Shown here: piece after piece, positions 33,215 to 44,949 of the stretch
How the letters are laid out: each line of letters opens with the position of its first letter
Position numbering within the stretch: position 1 is the first letter of the stretch
Source: Roseomonas xinghualingensis
GTDB taxonomy: Bacteria; Pseudomonadota; Alphaproteobacteria; Acetobacterales; Acetobacteraceae
Assembly (NCBI RefSeq): GCF_025791835.1
Contig: NZ_JAOXLP010000007.1
Span: forward strand, 1-64,000
DNA: 64,000 nucleotides
Reading direction: 5' to 3'
The notes under the pieces: generated by a model
Told to the model about the DNA's origin: nothing
Seen by the model: the letters and a program-made list of their open reading frames with translations, nothing else
Databases searched by the model: none
Position numbers and translations under genes: made by a program

Positions 33215-33819
33215 AGCGCCAGTTCCCGCGCATCCGGCAGGGGCAGCGGCAGATGGGTGGCAGCTAGCACGATCCCGCCCCGCGCCCGATGCGCGGCAAG
33301 CAGCCTGCCCAGCCGCGCCACGGATGCCGAGTCGAGCCCCAGTGTCGGCTCGTCCAGCAGCCAGAGCGGCGCGTCCCCCAGCGTGAGCCGCGCCAGCGCC
33401 AGCCGCCGCCGCTGCCCGGCCGAAAGCGTGCGGCATGGCAGTTCCGACAGTGCCAAAAGACCCAGCGCCTCCAGCGCCGCATGTGGATCGCCCCCCCGCA
33501 GCCGTGCCCAGAAGGTCAGGTCCTCATGCGGTGTCAGCGCCGACTTGATCGCATCCTGGTGGCCCAGATAACGGATGCGGGCGCCATGGGCGGCCGTGTC
33601 CTGCGCCACGTCCTCGCCATCCCAGGTCACGCGCCCGGCAACCGGCCGCAGCAGCCCGGCCAGCAGGCGCAGCAAGGTGGACTTTCCCGCGCCATTGGCC
33701 CCGAGCAGCAACAGGGCATCCCCAGGCGCCGCCCGCAGGGACAATCCCGCGAAGACCACCCTTCCGCCGCGCCGCGCCGCCAGATCATCCGCCGCCAGCA
33801 CGCCGGCCATTCCCTGCAT
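33211..33819 (-). CDS. ccmA: haem exporter ATP-binding protein CcmA
   Basis: A 202-residue ABC ATPase. Walker [16 protein letters not shown], signature [14 protein letters not shown] and Walker [14 protein letters not shown] are all visible, and the short size is typical of CcmA. ATG 33819 has an AGAGG ribosome binding site five bases upstream, so I prefer it to the ATG at 33867. It is divergent from acnA and translationally coupled to ccmB. Confidence 0.92.
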   Translation of the reverse strand: MQGMAGVLAADDLAARRGGRVVFAGLSLRAAPGDALLLLGANGAGKSTLLRLLAGLLRPVAGRVTWDGEDVAQDTAAHGARIRYLGHQDAIKSALTPHEDLTFWARLRGGDPHAALEALGLLALSELPCRTLSAGQRRRLALARLTLGDAPLWLLDEPTLGLDSASVARLGRLLAAHRARGGIVLAATHLPLPLPDARELAL

Positions 33820-33914
33820 CAAAACCTCTGGAACCGGTTCCGCCCCTGGACCGGAAACCGTCGCCATGCTTCAAGCTGCCCGGAAATTCAAGCACGCGCG
33901 GGGAATTGCGACGC

Positions 33915-36620
<2,706 letters not shown>

Positions 36621-36646
36621 TCCGCGCGCCACAGGGCGAGACATGA

Positions 36647-36680
36647 AGGGGGCGCGGGCCGCAGGGTCCGCGCCCCTTTT
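36647..36680 (+). terminator. rho-independent terminator after acnA
   Basis: GGGGCGCGG (36649-36657) pairs with CCGCGCCCC (36668-36676) around a ten-base loop and is followed by TTTT (36677-36680). It lies 27 bases after the acnA stop. Shape and T run fit an intrinsic terminator. Confidence 0.88.
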
Positions 36681-36760
36681 CACATCCGCCGCAACCTGCC
36701 CTCTTCGGCCCGCGTTCGCCCGGCGCAAGCAAGGGAGCGGGCTCAAATGAACGGCGCAGG

Positions 36761-37678
36761 ATGACGCGGGCCGTCCTTGTGATGAACAACCGCGCGGGCA
36801 CCCTGGCGGGGCGCCCGGAACTACCGGCACAGATCGTGGCGGCACTGCGGGAAGCTGGCTTCGACCTCACCGTCATCGGCGAGGAGGTCACTCCCGATAT
36901 ATCCGACCGGCTGGAGGCCGCCCTCGCCACCGACGCCCCTGTGGTGATCGTGGGGGGCGGAGACGGCACGATCCGCAGCGCCGCCGCGCGGCTGGCGAGA
37001 ACCGACCGCGTGCTCGGCATCCTGCCCTTGGGCACGCTGAACCTCCTGGCCCGCGATCTCGGAATCCCTCTCGAACCGCTGGCGGCTGCGGAAGCCCTTG
37101 GCCGCGCCACGCCCCGCGCCATCGATGCCGGCGAGGTGAATGGCGAGATCTTCCTCTGCCAGTCCGTGATCGGCCTGCCGAACATGGTCGGCCGCGCCCG
37201 CCAGCGCTTCCGCCGCAGGGGCGGCTTCTACGCCGTCATCCGGGTCGTTCTCGCCGCCATCCGCGCCCTGCTGCACCAGCGCCCCATGCGCCTGATGGTC
37301 AACGCCCCTGGGTGGGAGAGGCCCTGGCGGCTCTGGACCCGCGCCATGTCCATCGTGAACAACGGCTACGAGGAGGGAACAGGGCTGATGTTCCACCGGC
37401 CGCGCCTCGATGGCGGCTCGCTCTACCTCTATGTCAGCCGCAAGTTCTCGGTCGGCTGGACTGCCAAGATGCTCATCGCCATGGCGCTCGGTCGGTGGAA
37501 GCGCTCCAGCGACATCCGCATCCTCACCGGCCCCGCCTTCTCCATCCATTCCCGCCGGCGCCGGCTGCTGGTGATGAATGACGGGGAGGGTGCTGTCCTC
37601 AGCACGCCACTGCAATACGCCATCCACCCACGCGCCATCACGGTCCTCGCCCCTCCCCCGAAGGACAGTTCGGAATGA
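36761..37678 (+). CDS. diacylglycerol kinase family lipid kinase (YegS/DagK-like)
   Basis: A 305-residue DAGK-catalytic-domain protein. The nucleotide-binding VVIVGGGDGTIRSAA motif and LGILPLGTLNLLARDLGI loop are diagnostic, and YEEGTGLMFHRPRLDGGSLYLY matches the second lobe. Such kinases phosphorylate diacylglycerol, sphingosine or related lipids. Its stop overlaps the next gene's ATG (ATGA), so lipid kinase and phosphoesterase are co-translated. The substrate is unknown. Confidence 0.9.
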   Translation: MTRAVLVMNNRAGTLAGRPELPAQIVAALREAGFDLTVIGEEVTPDISDRLEAALATDAPVVIVGGGDGTIRSAAARLARTDRVLGILPLGTLNLLARDLGIPLEPLAAAEALGRATPRAIDAGEVNGEIFLCQSVIGLPNMVGRARQRFRRRGGFYAVIRVVLAAIRALLHQRPMRLMVNAPGWERPWRLWTRAMSIVNNGYEEGTGLMFHRPRLDGGSLYLYVSRKFSVGWTAKMLIAMALGRWKRSSDIRILTGPAFSIHSRRRRLLVMNDGEGAVLSTPLQYAIHPRAITVLAPPPKDSSE

Positions 37679-38436
37679 GGGTGATCGATCACATCTCGGA
37701 CCTGCATTTCTGCCGCATCGACCAACGTGCGGCCGATGCGCTGCTGGATCGGCTGAATGCCGAGCCCGCCCATCTCGTCGCGATCAGCGGCGACCTGACC
37801 ATGCGTGCCCGGCGCAACGAGTTCCGCACCGCCCGCGCCTTCCTGGACAAGTTGTGCATGCCCTGGATCGCCGTCCCCGGGAACCATGACATCACCGCCT
37901 ATTATCCCTGGGAACGCTTCCTCAATCCCTTCGGCCGCTGGGAATCCCTGATCGCCCCCGATACCGAGCCGATGTTCGAGGATGAGGAAATCCAGGTGGT
38001 CGGCCTCAACACCGTCTCGCGCGGCGGCCTGCACCTGCAATGGGAGAACGGCAAGATCCCCCGCGCCGGGCTGCTCCGCGCGCTGCGGCGCATCCGGCGG
38101 CTGAAGCAGGGCCCCTTCCGCATCGTCGTCGCCCATCACCCGTTCCTGGCGCCGCCCGATGAACCACACACGCCCCTGGTTCGCCGCGGCGAACGCGCCC
38201 TGCGGGACCTTGCCCGCAGTGGCGTGCGGCTGGTGCTCTCGGGGCACCTCCATGTCGGCTACCACAACACCCATGCCGTGACGGCCGAGGCAGGCGACCA
38301 CCTGACCGTCCTGCAGGCCGGTTCCGCCATTTCCACGCGGCTGCGGGGCGAGCCCAATGCCTATAACCGCGTGGTGGTGGAGAACGGGCGGGCGCGCTGG
38401 ACCGCCCATCACTGGGATGGAGAGGCCTGGCGCTGA
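37675..38436 (+). CDS. calcineurin-like metallophosphoesterase
   Basis: A 253-residue dinuclear-metal phosphoesterase. The metal-binding motifs appear in order: ISDLHFC (DxH), ISGDLTMRAR (GDLT), VPGNHDI (GNHD), VAHHPF and LSGHLHVGYH (GHxH). This set is typical of the cyclic nucleotide phosphodiesterase/UDP-diacylglucosamine hydrolase superfamily. The lipid kinase immediately upstream suggests a lipid or phosphodiester substrate, though nothing more specific can be said. Confidence 0.9.
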   Translation: MRVIDHISDLHFCRIDQRAADALLDRLNAEPAHLVAISGDLTMRARRNEFRTARAFLDKLCMPWIAVPGNHDITAYYPWERFLNPFGRWESLIAPDTEPMFEDEEIQVVGLNTVSRGGLHLQWENGKIPRAGLLRALRRIRRLKQGPFRIVVAHHPFLAPPDEPHTPLVRRGERALRDLARSGVRLVLSGHLHVGYHNTHAVTAEAGDHLTVLQAGSAISTRLRGEPNAYNRVVVENGRARWTAHHWDGEAWR

Positions 38437-38440
38437 ACCG

Positions 38441-39313
38441 CTATCCGGCTGCCACCGCCTCCCCGACAGCGGCCAGGATCGCGCTTCGTTCATCCATGCC
38501 CGCCCGGGTTTCCGTCAGATAGGCGGAGACGATGATGGGCGCGCCTCCGGGCGGCCAGAGGATGCCCACGTCATTCGCCGTGCCCTGGTCTCCGGAACCC
38601 GTCTTGTCGCCCACACGCCACCCTGCGGGAAGGCGGGCGCGCAGCCTGGTGTCGCCCGTCTTGTTGTCCAGCAGCCATTGAACAAGTTGCGCCCGGGAGG
38701 TGGCAGACAGCGCCGTCCCCAGGGCAAGCGCCTGGAGGCTGGAGGCCATCGCCGCCGGGCTGGTCGTGTCCCGCGGGTCGCCCGGCAGCGCTTCGTTCAA
38801 GGCAGGCTCGATGCGGTCGAGGCGCGTCACCTCATCCCCCAGCGAGCGCATATAGGCCGTGAAGCCAGCCGGCCCGCCGATATTGGCCAGCAGCAGGTTG
38901 CCAGCCGTGTTGTCGCTCAGGGTGATCGCCGCGGCACATAGCTCGGCCAGCGTCATCCCGGCGCCGGTCCGCTCCTTCGTGACAGGCGAATAGACCACGA
39001 GGTCGCCGCTCCCATACGGCACCAGGCGGTCGAGCCGCTCCTTCCCGGCATCCACCCGCGCCAGCACGGCCGCCGCCGCCAGGACCTTGAAGGTGCTGCA
39101 CATCGGGAAGCGCTCATTGGCCCGGTAGCCCGCGCGCGAGCCCGTCCCGGTATCGATGACCATGACGCCCAGCCGCCCCCCGCTGGCTGCCTCCAGCCGC
39201 TCAAGCTCCCTGGACAGCGAGGCGAAGCGCGGCTCCGCCGCCATCGCACCCCGCACCGCGATTCCCGCCATGGCTGCGCAAGCCACGCGCCCCAGTTGCC
39301 GCTTCCCGATCAT
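38441..39313 (-). CDS. class A beta-lactamase
   Basis: A 290-residue serine beta-lactamase with a signal peptide (about 1-26, ending GAMA-AEP). All class A motifs are present: Ser73-Thr-Phe-Lys76 (S70xxK), Ser133-Asp-Asn135 (SDN), Glu169 in EPALNEA (E166), and Lys237-Thr-Gly-Ser (KTG). The cysteine just before the active serine and the KTGSGDQGTANDV stretch resemble the CTX-M branch. Its gene is divergent from an AmpR-like LysR regulator, the classic inducible arrangement. It appears to be an intact chromosomal enzyme; spectrum cannot be predicted reliably from sequence. Confidence 0.93.
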   Translation of the reverse strand: MIGKRQLGRVACAAMAGIAVRGAMAAEPRFASLSRELERLEAASGGRLGVMVIDTGTGSRAGYRANERFPMCSTFKVLAAAAVLARVDAGKERLDRLVPYGSGDLVVYSPVTKERTGAGMTLAELCAAAITLSDNTAGNLLLANIGGPAGFTAYMRSLGDEVTRLDRIEPALNEALPGDPRDTTSPAAMASSLQALALGTALSATSRAQLVQWLLDNKTGDTRLRARLPAGWRVGDKTGSGDQGTANDVGILWPPGGAPIIVSAYLTETRAGMDERSAILAAVGEAVAAG

Positions 39314-39387
39314 CACCCTGCCCCTCCGGTCCTGCGATGGCCGCACCATGGCGGCCCCTGGCGAGGCTCGACAAACGATCATTCCTT

Positions 39388-39413
39388 GCCCAAGCCACAA
39401 GGAAAATTTGGGC
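39388..39413. promoter_or_regulatory. candidate AmpR operator (inverted repeat) between bla and ampR
   Basis: GCCCAA (39388-39393) and TTGGGC (39408-39413) are perfectly inverted with a 14-base spacer, in the 107-base region between the divergent beta-lactamase and LysR genes. The repeat ends only seven bases before the regulator's ATG, as expected for autoregulation. Position, not consensus, is the main support. Confidence 0.5.
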
Positions 39414-39420
39414 TTCAACG

Positions 39421-40296
39421 ATGATCAGGCCAACTCTTCCGCTCAATGCGCTCCGTGCCTTCGAAGCATCCGCAAGGCATCTCAGCTTCACGAAGGCCGG
39501 GCTGGAACTCTGCGTTACCCAGGCGGCCATCAGCCACCATGTGAAGAGCCTTGAGGAAAATTTGGGCGTCCAGCTCTTCCGCCGCCTTCCCCGGGGCCTT
39601 GCCCTGACCGATGAGGGCCTCGCCCTCATGCCCGTGCTCGAAGAATCCTTCCGCCGCATCGGCGCAACGCTCGATCAGTTCGAGGGCGGCCTGTTTCAGG
39701 AAGCGCTGACGGTCGGCGTGGTCGGCACCTTCGCCGTGGGATGGCTCCTGCCGCGCCTCCAGGATTTCCGGGAAGCGCATCCCAGGATCGATCTCCGCAT
39801 CCTGACCAACAACAACCGCGTCGATCTCGCGGGCGAGGGCCTCGACTACGCCATCCGCTTCGGCAATGGCGCATGGCACGGCACCGAAGCCGTCCGGCTT
39901 TTCGCGGCCCCCCTGTCGCCGGTCTCCTCACCCGAGGTCGCACAGCGGGTGCGACACCCCACTGATCTTCCGAAGCAGCCTCTGCTGCGCTCCTACCGGG
40001 CCGATGAATGGGCGCGCTGGTTCGCCGCCGTGGACGTGGCCTGCCCGGCCATCCGGGGAATGGTGTTCGATTCGTCTCTCACCATGGCCGAGGCGGCGGC
40101 ACAGGGGGCGGGCATCGCCTTGCTGCCGGTGCGGCTCTTCGCGCGCGATCTGCAGATGGGCCGCCTGGTGCGCCTCTTCGATGCGGAAATCGCCCTTGGC
40201 GACTACTGGCTCACCCGTCTCAAGTCGAAGCAGCCGACAGCGGCCATGCAAGCCTTCCAGTCCTGGCTGCTTGCTCAGGCCGGGACCGAGGGCTGA
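39421..40296 (+). CDS. LysR family regulator, AmpR/GcvA-like
   Basis: A 291-residue regulator. The N-terminus LPLNALRAFEASARHLSFTK with VTQAAISHHVKSLEENLGV is the winged helix typical of AmpR and GcvA. The effector domain has VGTFAVGWLLPRLQDFREAHP and DYAIRFGNGAWHG. AmpR proteins switch on an adjacent beta-lactamase in response to muropeptides, and the divergent bla gene makes this role likely. The start at ATG 39421 is chosen because the conserved region begins seven residues later; an in-frame ATG at 39337 overlaps the operator. Confidence 0.9.
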   Translation: MIRPTLPLNALRAFEASARHLSFTKAGLELCVTQAAISHHVKSLEENLGVQLFRRLPRGLALTDEGLALMPVLEESFRRIGATLDQFEGGLFQEALTVGVVGTFAVGWLLPRLQDFREAHPRIDLRILTNNNRVDLAGEGLDYAIRFGNGAWHGTEAVRLFAAPLSPVSSPEVAQRVRHPTDLPKQPLLRSYRADEWARWFAAVDVACPAIRGMVFDSSLTMAEAAAQGAGIALLPVRLFARDLQMGRLVRLFDAEIALGDYWLTRLKSKQPTAAMQAFQSWLLAQAGTEG

Positions 40297-40315
40297 CCCG
40301 GCCGGTTGATCCCCC

Positions 40316-41509
40316 TCACCGCCCGGCCCGCCACCCCCAAGCCACCGGCAGCGCAACCATGCAGAGCAGCCCCATCGCCAGGAAGGCCCCGCTTTCCGTC
40401 CGCGCATAGATCCATCCCGCCAGCAGCATCGAAATGGCCTGCGCCCCGGTGGTGCCGATGGCCGCGTGGAGGCTCTGCGCCGCCAGGGCCTCGCCGGGCG
40501 GCGGGTTGGCGGAAAGCCAGCGCATCGCGCCCATGTACTGGACGCCGAAGGTCAGCGCATGCATCGCCTGGAGCGGAACCAGGGCCCAGAGTTCCGTGGT
40601 CATGGCCAAAGCCGTCCAGCGAATGATGCCGGCCCCCGCAGCGAGGAGCATCAGCCCACGCGGCGAGAGACGCCCCAGCAGGGGCCGTGCCCAAAAGAAG
40701 AGCAGGACCTCCGCCAGCACCCCCTCGGCCCAGAGGAGGCCGATGGTTTCCGGCGCATGCCCGGCGCGCGCCCAATGAATGCTGGAGAAGGCATAATAGG
40801 CGGCGTGCGAGCCCTGGATCAGCGCGCTGATCGCCACCAACCGCCCGAAACCGGGCCGCCGCAGCAGATGCAGCGCGAAGAGGCTGCGCAGCCCGCCCTT
40901 GGCGCTCGCGACCGAAGTCGCGGCGCCCGGCTCGGGACGGGGCAAGGCCCAGGCGGCGAGAACCGCCGTCAGGTAGCACCCAGCCAGCAGCCAGGGCACC
41001 GCCGCATAGCCCGCCCAGGCCGCCATGCCGCCTGCCCCCGCCGCCCCCAGGATGAAGGCCATCGATCCCGCCGAGCGCACCCTCCCGTAATCCGCCCCCG
41101 CGCGACGGGTGGCGCCCAGCGCAAGGGCCTCGCCGATAGGGCTGAGCGGCGCCATCGCTGCGCAGAAGAGAAGCTGCACCGCCAGCACCCCCCAGAACCC
41201 CTCGGCCGGCAGGAAGAGCGGCACGGCCAGGGCGGCGATCGCGGCGCAGGGCATCAGGAGCAGCCGGGCATCCCCCATCCGGTCCGCCAGCCGCCCCAGC
41301 GCCGGGCTGACCAGGAAGCGGATCAGCGATCCGGCGAAAAGAATTTGCGCCACCGCCTCCGCCCCCAACCCCTTCCCGGCCAGGAAGGGCGGCAGGAAGG
41401 GCATGGTCACCCCTACCCCCAGGAAGCTGGCGGCGAGCAGGAAGGCGTAGCGGGAGAGAGGCGGAGAAGGCTCGGAGGCAGGCGCTGGCGCGGGTGGCGG
41501 TTCGGTCAT
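40316..41509 (-). CDS. MFS transporter, HcaT/LacY-like (MFS_1-like)
   Basis: A 397-residue, twelve-helix carrier. The N-terminus after a Pro-rich tail, YAFLLAASFLGVGVTMPFLP, and the A-motif-like GRLADRMGDARLLL loop are typical of the major facilitator superfamily. QGSHAAYYAFSSIHW and the second-half QAMHALTFGVQYMGAMRWL are characteristic of the HcaT (3-phenylpropionate) subgroup. It is convergent with ampR and divergent from the helicase gene. Substrate is not known. Confidence 0.88.
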   Translation of the reverse strand: MTEPPPAPAPASEPSPPLSRYAFLLAASFLGVGVTMPFLPPFLAGKGLGAEAVAQILFAGSLIRFLVSPALGRLADRMGDARLLLMPCAAIAALAVPLFLPAEGFWGVLAVQLLFCAAMAPLSPIGEALALGATRRAGADYGRVRSAGSMAFILGAAGAGGMAAWAGYAAVPWLLAGCYLTAVLAAWALPRPEPGAATSVASAKGGLRSLFALHLLRRPGFGRLVAISALIQGSHAAYYAFSSIHWARAGHAPETIGLLWAEGVLAEVLLFFWARPLLGRLSPRGLMLLAAGAGIIRWTALAMTTELWALVPLQAMHALTFGVQYMGAMRWLSANPPPGEALAAQSLHAAIGTTGAQAISMLLAGWIYARTESGAFLAMGLLCMVALPVAWGWRAGR

Positions 41510-41593
41510 CGGCTTCGTCGTGGGAGGTTGCCCAGCCTCGTCTCGCCCCTATGCGCTTGCCAAGCCCGGCCGGGAGCGCCACACGTCGCGCAG

Positions 41594-44512
41594 ATGAGCC
41601 CCATCGCAGACCGCCAGATGTTCGCCTCCCGGGTGAAGGCCGTTCTCGGCCCGACCAATACCGGCAAGACCCATCTGGCCATCACCCGGCTTCTGGCCCA
41701 TTCCAGCGGCATCATCGGCTTCCCGCTGCGCCTGCTGGCGCGCGAGAACTACGACCGCATGGTCGCGGCCAAGGGTGAGAAGAACGTTGCCCTGATCACC
41801 GGCGAGGAGAAGATCGTTCCGCCCGGCGCCAAATGGTTCGCCTGCACGGTGGAGGCCATGCCGCTGGACCGGCAGGCGGAATTCGTGGCCGTGGACGAAA
41901 TCCAGCTCTGCGCCGATGCTGATCGCGGCCATGTGTTCACCGACCGGCTGCTGAACGCCCGCGGCCTGGTCGAGACCATGTTCCTCGGCGCCGAGACCAT
42001 CCGCCCGCTTCTGCAGCGCCTGGTGCCGCAGGCCGAGGTGGAGAGCCGCCCGCGCCTTTCGCAACTCACCTATGCCGGCCCGGCCCGCCTCACGCGCCTG
42101 CCGCCGCGCAGCGCCATCGTCGCTTTCTCGGCCGGTGAGGTTTACGCCATCGCGGAGGCCGTGCGCCGCCGCCGGGGCGGCTGTGCCGTGGTGATGGGCC
42201 GCCTCTCCCCGCGCACCCGCAATGCCCAGGTAGCACTCTACCAGAACCGCGAGGTTGATTTCCTCGTGGCGACGGATGCCATCGGCATGGGGCTGAACAT
42301 GGATGTGGACCATGTCGCCTTCGCCGGGCTGCAGAAGTTCGACGGCCACCGCCCCCGCCTGCTGACCCCGCAGGAGGCCGCGCAGATCGCCGGCCGCGCC
42401 GGGCGCGGCATGCGGGACGGCACCTTCGGCGTCACCGCCGATTGCCCGCCCCTCTCGGATGATTTCGTCCACAAGATCGAGGGCCACCACTTCGATCCGC
42501 TGACCACCCTCGCCTGGCGCAACAGCGACCTGGACATGACGAGCGTGGATGCGCTGCTGGACAGCCTCTCCCGCCCGCCGCCCTTCCAGGGCCTGGCGCG
42601 CGGCAATGACGCCACCGACCACATCACGCTGGAAGCGCTCTCGCGCGAGGCGGATGTGCGTAAGCTGGCCGATAGCCGCGCCCGGGTGCGGCTCCTGTGG
42701 GAAGCCTGCCAGATTCCGGACTTCCGGAAGCTGGCCGACGAAAGCCACACACGATTCTGCGCGCGAGTCTTCCGGCATCTCGTGCAGGATGGCAGTCTCC
42801 CGGCGGACTGGGCTTTGTCCCAGATCCGTCACCTCGATAACACCGAGGGCGATCTCGACACGCTGATGGCCCGGCTTGCCGGCATCCGCACCTGGACCTA
42901 TGTCGCCGCCCGCTCCGATTGGCTGAAGGACGCAACCGCCATGCAGGAGGCCGCACGCGCCGCCGAGGATCACGTCTCCGACGCGCTGCACGAACGCCTG
43001 ACCGCTCGCTTCGTGGACCGCCGCGCGGCCCACCTGATCCGCAAGCTCGACGAGGGTGAGGACAACCTCATCTCGGCCGTCGCGCGAAATGGCGAGGTCG
43101 TGGTCGAGGGTCATCCGGTCGGCCAGGTGAAGGGTTTCGTATTCGAAACCTCAGCCGATGCCGAGGATGAGGAGGAGCGCAAGGTCATGCTCCGCGCCGC
43201 CCGCCGGGCGCTGCGCGAGGAGATGCCCCGCCGCGTCGGCGCGCTCGAAACCGCGCCGGATGACGCTTTCGCCCTGACCAAGTTCCAGCGCATCACCTGG
43301 AAGGCCGATGGCGAGGACGAGCCGGCCGAGGTCGCCAAGCTCAAGCCCGGCACCACGCCCGAGAAGCCGGTGATCGAGCCGATCGATTCCGAGTTCATCG
43401 ACAGCGCCCAGCGCGAGCGCATCCGCGCCAAGCTGGCCAGCTGGTTCGACGCCCTGGTCGCCCGCGACTTCGCGCCGCTGATCGAGGCCGAGGCCAAGGC
43501 GGCCGAGGACGCCGAGCTGCGTGGCCACCTGTTCCGCCTGCGCGAGTTCCTGGGCCTTCTGCCCGGCGGCACGGAGCGCGAGATCAACCCGGAGCTGCGC
43601 GGCAAGCTGAAGGCCATCGGTGTCCGCGCCGGCCGCTTCGCCCTCTACATCCCCGAGATGCTGAAGCCGCGCCCCATGGCGCTGCGGGCCCAGCTCTGGG
43701 CCCTGAAGGCGAATTCGGCGGTGCCGGCCCTGCCCGGCGGCGGCCTCGTCTCCATCGTGCCGCCCCGCGAATGGCCGCGTGGCTTCGCCGCCACCATGGG
43801 CTGGGTCCAGGCCGGCCCGGCGCTGGTGCGGCTGGATGTCGCGGAGCGCATCGCGGGCGAGCTGGGCCACCTGACCCGCCGCGCCCCTGCCGCCCTGCCG
43901 GTGGATGTCGCCAGCCGCCTCGGCGCCAAGGCCGATACCCTGCCGGCGGTGCTGACCGCCCTGGGCTTCCGGCTGGTGACGCCGGAGCCTCTGGCGGAGG
44001 GCATGTTCGGCCCACCCGCGCCGCAGATGGTCGCTGCCCGCCGCGAGGATGGCCACCGCCACCAGCGTGGCGGCCAGGATCACCGCCGCGACCGCAACCG
44101 GCCGCGCCATGAAGGCCGCCCGGCCGAGGCCGCGCCTGCCGAGGGCACACCCGCCCCCGAGGGTGCGGAGGCCGCGACAGTGGAGGCCGGAGAGGCGAAG
44201 CCCCAGGCTGCCCGCGAGGCTCGCGACAACCGCGGCAGGGACAACCAGGGCCGTGGCCCCCGGCGCGACGAACGCCAGGGGAATCGCCCTGGCGGCCAGA
44301 ACCGCAACCAGGATCGCGGCAACCGCGAGGGCGGGCCGAACCGGAACGGCCAGCGTGCCGATGGTCCGCGTGGCGACCGTGGCCCGCGCCGCGACCGCCG
44401 CGAGGATGGTCCGCCGCAGCCCCGCCCTGTCTTCGAGCCCCGCCGCGAGAAGGGCCCGGATCCGGACAGCCCCTTCGCCGTGCTCGCGGCGCTGAAGCTC
44501 GGGAAGTCCTGA
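41594..44512 (+). CDS. SUV3-like RNA/DNA helicase with long basic C-terminal tail
   Basis: A 972-residue superfamily 2 helicase related to mitochondrial SUV3. Visible motifs are Walker A GPTNTGKTH (about 19-27), VDEIQLCADADRGH (motif II), MGRLSPRTRNAQVALY, LVATDAIGMGLNMDVDHVAF and QIAGRAGRG (motif VI). After about residue 815 the protein becomes low-complexity Arg/Gly/Asn/Glu (RGNR-type) and ends with SPFAVLAALKLGKS. The start is ATG 41594; a long in-frame extension upstream is a shadow of the MFS gene. It is followed by an S4 protein after ten bases; RNA metabolism is likely. Confidence 0.9.
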   Translation: MSPIADRQMFASRVKAVLGPTNTGKTHLAITRLLAHSSGIIGFPLRLLARENYDRMVAAKGEKNVALITGEEKIVPPGAKWFACTVEAMPLDRQAEFVAVDEIQLCADADRGHVFTDRLLNARGLVETMFLGAETIRPLLQRLVPQAEVESRPRLSQLTYAGPARLTRLPPRSAIVAFSAGEVYAIAEAVRRRRGGCAVVMGRLSPRTRNAQVALYQNREVDFLVATDAIGMGLNMDVDHVAFAGLQKFDGHRPRLLTPQEAAQIAGRAGRGMRDGTFGVTADCPPLSDDFVHKIEGHHFDPLTTLAWRNSDLDMTSVDALLDSLSRPPPFQGLARGNDATDHITLEALSREADVRKLADSRARVRLLWEACQIPDFRKLADESHTRFCARVFRHLVQDGSLPADWALSQIRHLDNTEGDLDTLMARLAGIRTWTYVAARSDWLKDATAMQEAARAAEDHVSDALHERLTARFVDRRAAHLIRKLDEGEDNLISAVARNGEVVVEGHPVGQVKGFVFETSADAEDEEERKVMLRAARRALREEMPRRVGALETAPDDAFALTKFQRITWKADGEDEPAEVAKLKPGTTPEKPVIEPIDSEFIDSAQRERIRAKLASWFDALVARDFAPLIEAEAKAAEDAELRGHLFRLREFLGLLPGGTEREINPELRGKLKAIGVRAGRFALYIPEMLKPRPMALRAQLWALKANSAVPALPGGGLVSIVPPREWPRGFAATMGWVQAGPALVRLDVAERIAGELGHLTRRAPAALPVDVASRLGAKADTLPAVLTALGFRLVTPEPLAEGMFGPPAPQMVAARREDGHRHQRGGQDHRRDRNRPRHEGRPAEAAPAEGTPAPEGAEAATVEAGEAKPQAAREARDNRGRDNQGRGPRRDERQGNRPGGQNRNQDRGNREGGPNRNGQRADGPRGDRGPRRDRREDGPPQPRPVFEPRREKGPDPDSPFAVLAALKLGKS

Positions 44513-44522
44513 CCGCGCCGCC

Positions 44523-44816
44523 ATGGCGGAGACCGAGGACCGCGACTGGCAGCGCCTGGACAAGTGGCTCTGGTGCGCGCGCCTGTCCAAGACCCGCTCC
44601 GCCTGCGCGGCGCTGGTCGAGCGCGGGGGAGTGCGGCTGAACCGCCAGCCCGTGGACAAGCCCCATGCCCGCCTGCGGCTTGGCGACGTGCTGACCCTGG
44701 CCATTGGCGGACCGGAGCGCGGCGTGGTGAAGGTCTGGCGGGTCCAGGCCCTCGCCACCCGGCGCGGGCCGCCGGCCGAGGCGCGCGGCCTCTATGAGGA
44801 AATCGAGGGCGCCTGA
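44523..44816 (+). CDS. S4-domain RNA-binding protein (Hsp15-like)
   Basis: A 97-residue protein that is essentially one S4 fold: RLDKWLWCARLSKTRSACAALVERGGVRLNRQPVDKPHARLRLGD is its backbone (shown here as two adjoining parts, RLDKWLWCARLSKTRSACAA and the VERGGVRLN strand). Hsp15 proteins recycle stalled 50S subunits with peptidyl-tRNA. The gene starts ten bases after the helicase stop and is probably co-transcribed with it. Confidence 0.9.
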   Translation: MAETEDRDWQRLDKWLWCARLSKTRSACAALVERGGVRLNRQPVDKPHARLRLGDVLTLAIGGPERGVVKVWRVQALATRRGPPAEARGLYEEIEGA

Positions 44817-44949
44817 GGCGGCCGGCTGCTGGGCCCTGGCCCTCCATGCGATGCTGCCCCCTGAATCCCTCGCTTGCATGCGGCGCGCGTCCGGTCCATC
44901 TGCGGGCGCCGGGCGACTTGCGCCCTATGGGCCGTGAAGGGGCGTGAAC

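Noticed and set aside
38441..41509. A resistance island (beta-lactamase, AmpR, MFS)
   Set aside because: There are no integrase, IS or composition changes; the MFS protein resembles HcaT rather than a drug pump, and the genes look native.
40466..41593. Long N-terminal extension of the helicase frame
   Set aside because: It is antisense to the MFS gene and non-homologous; the helicase has a clear start at 41594.
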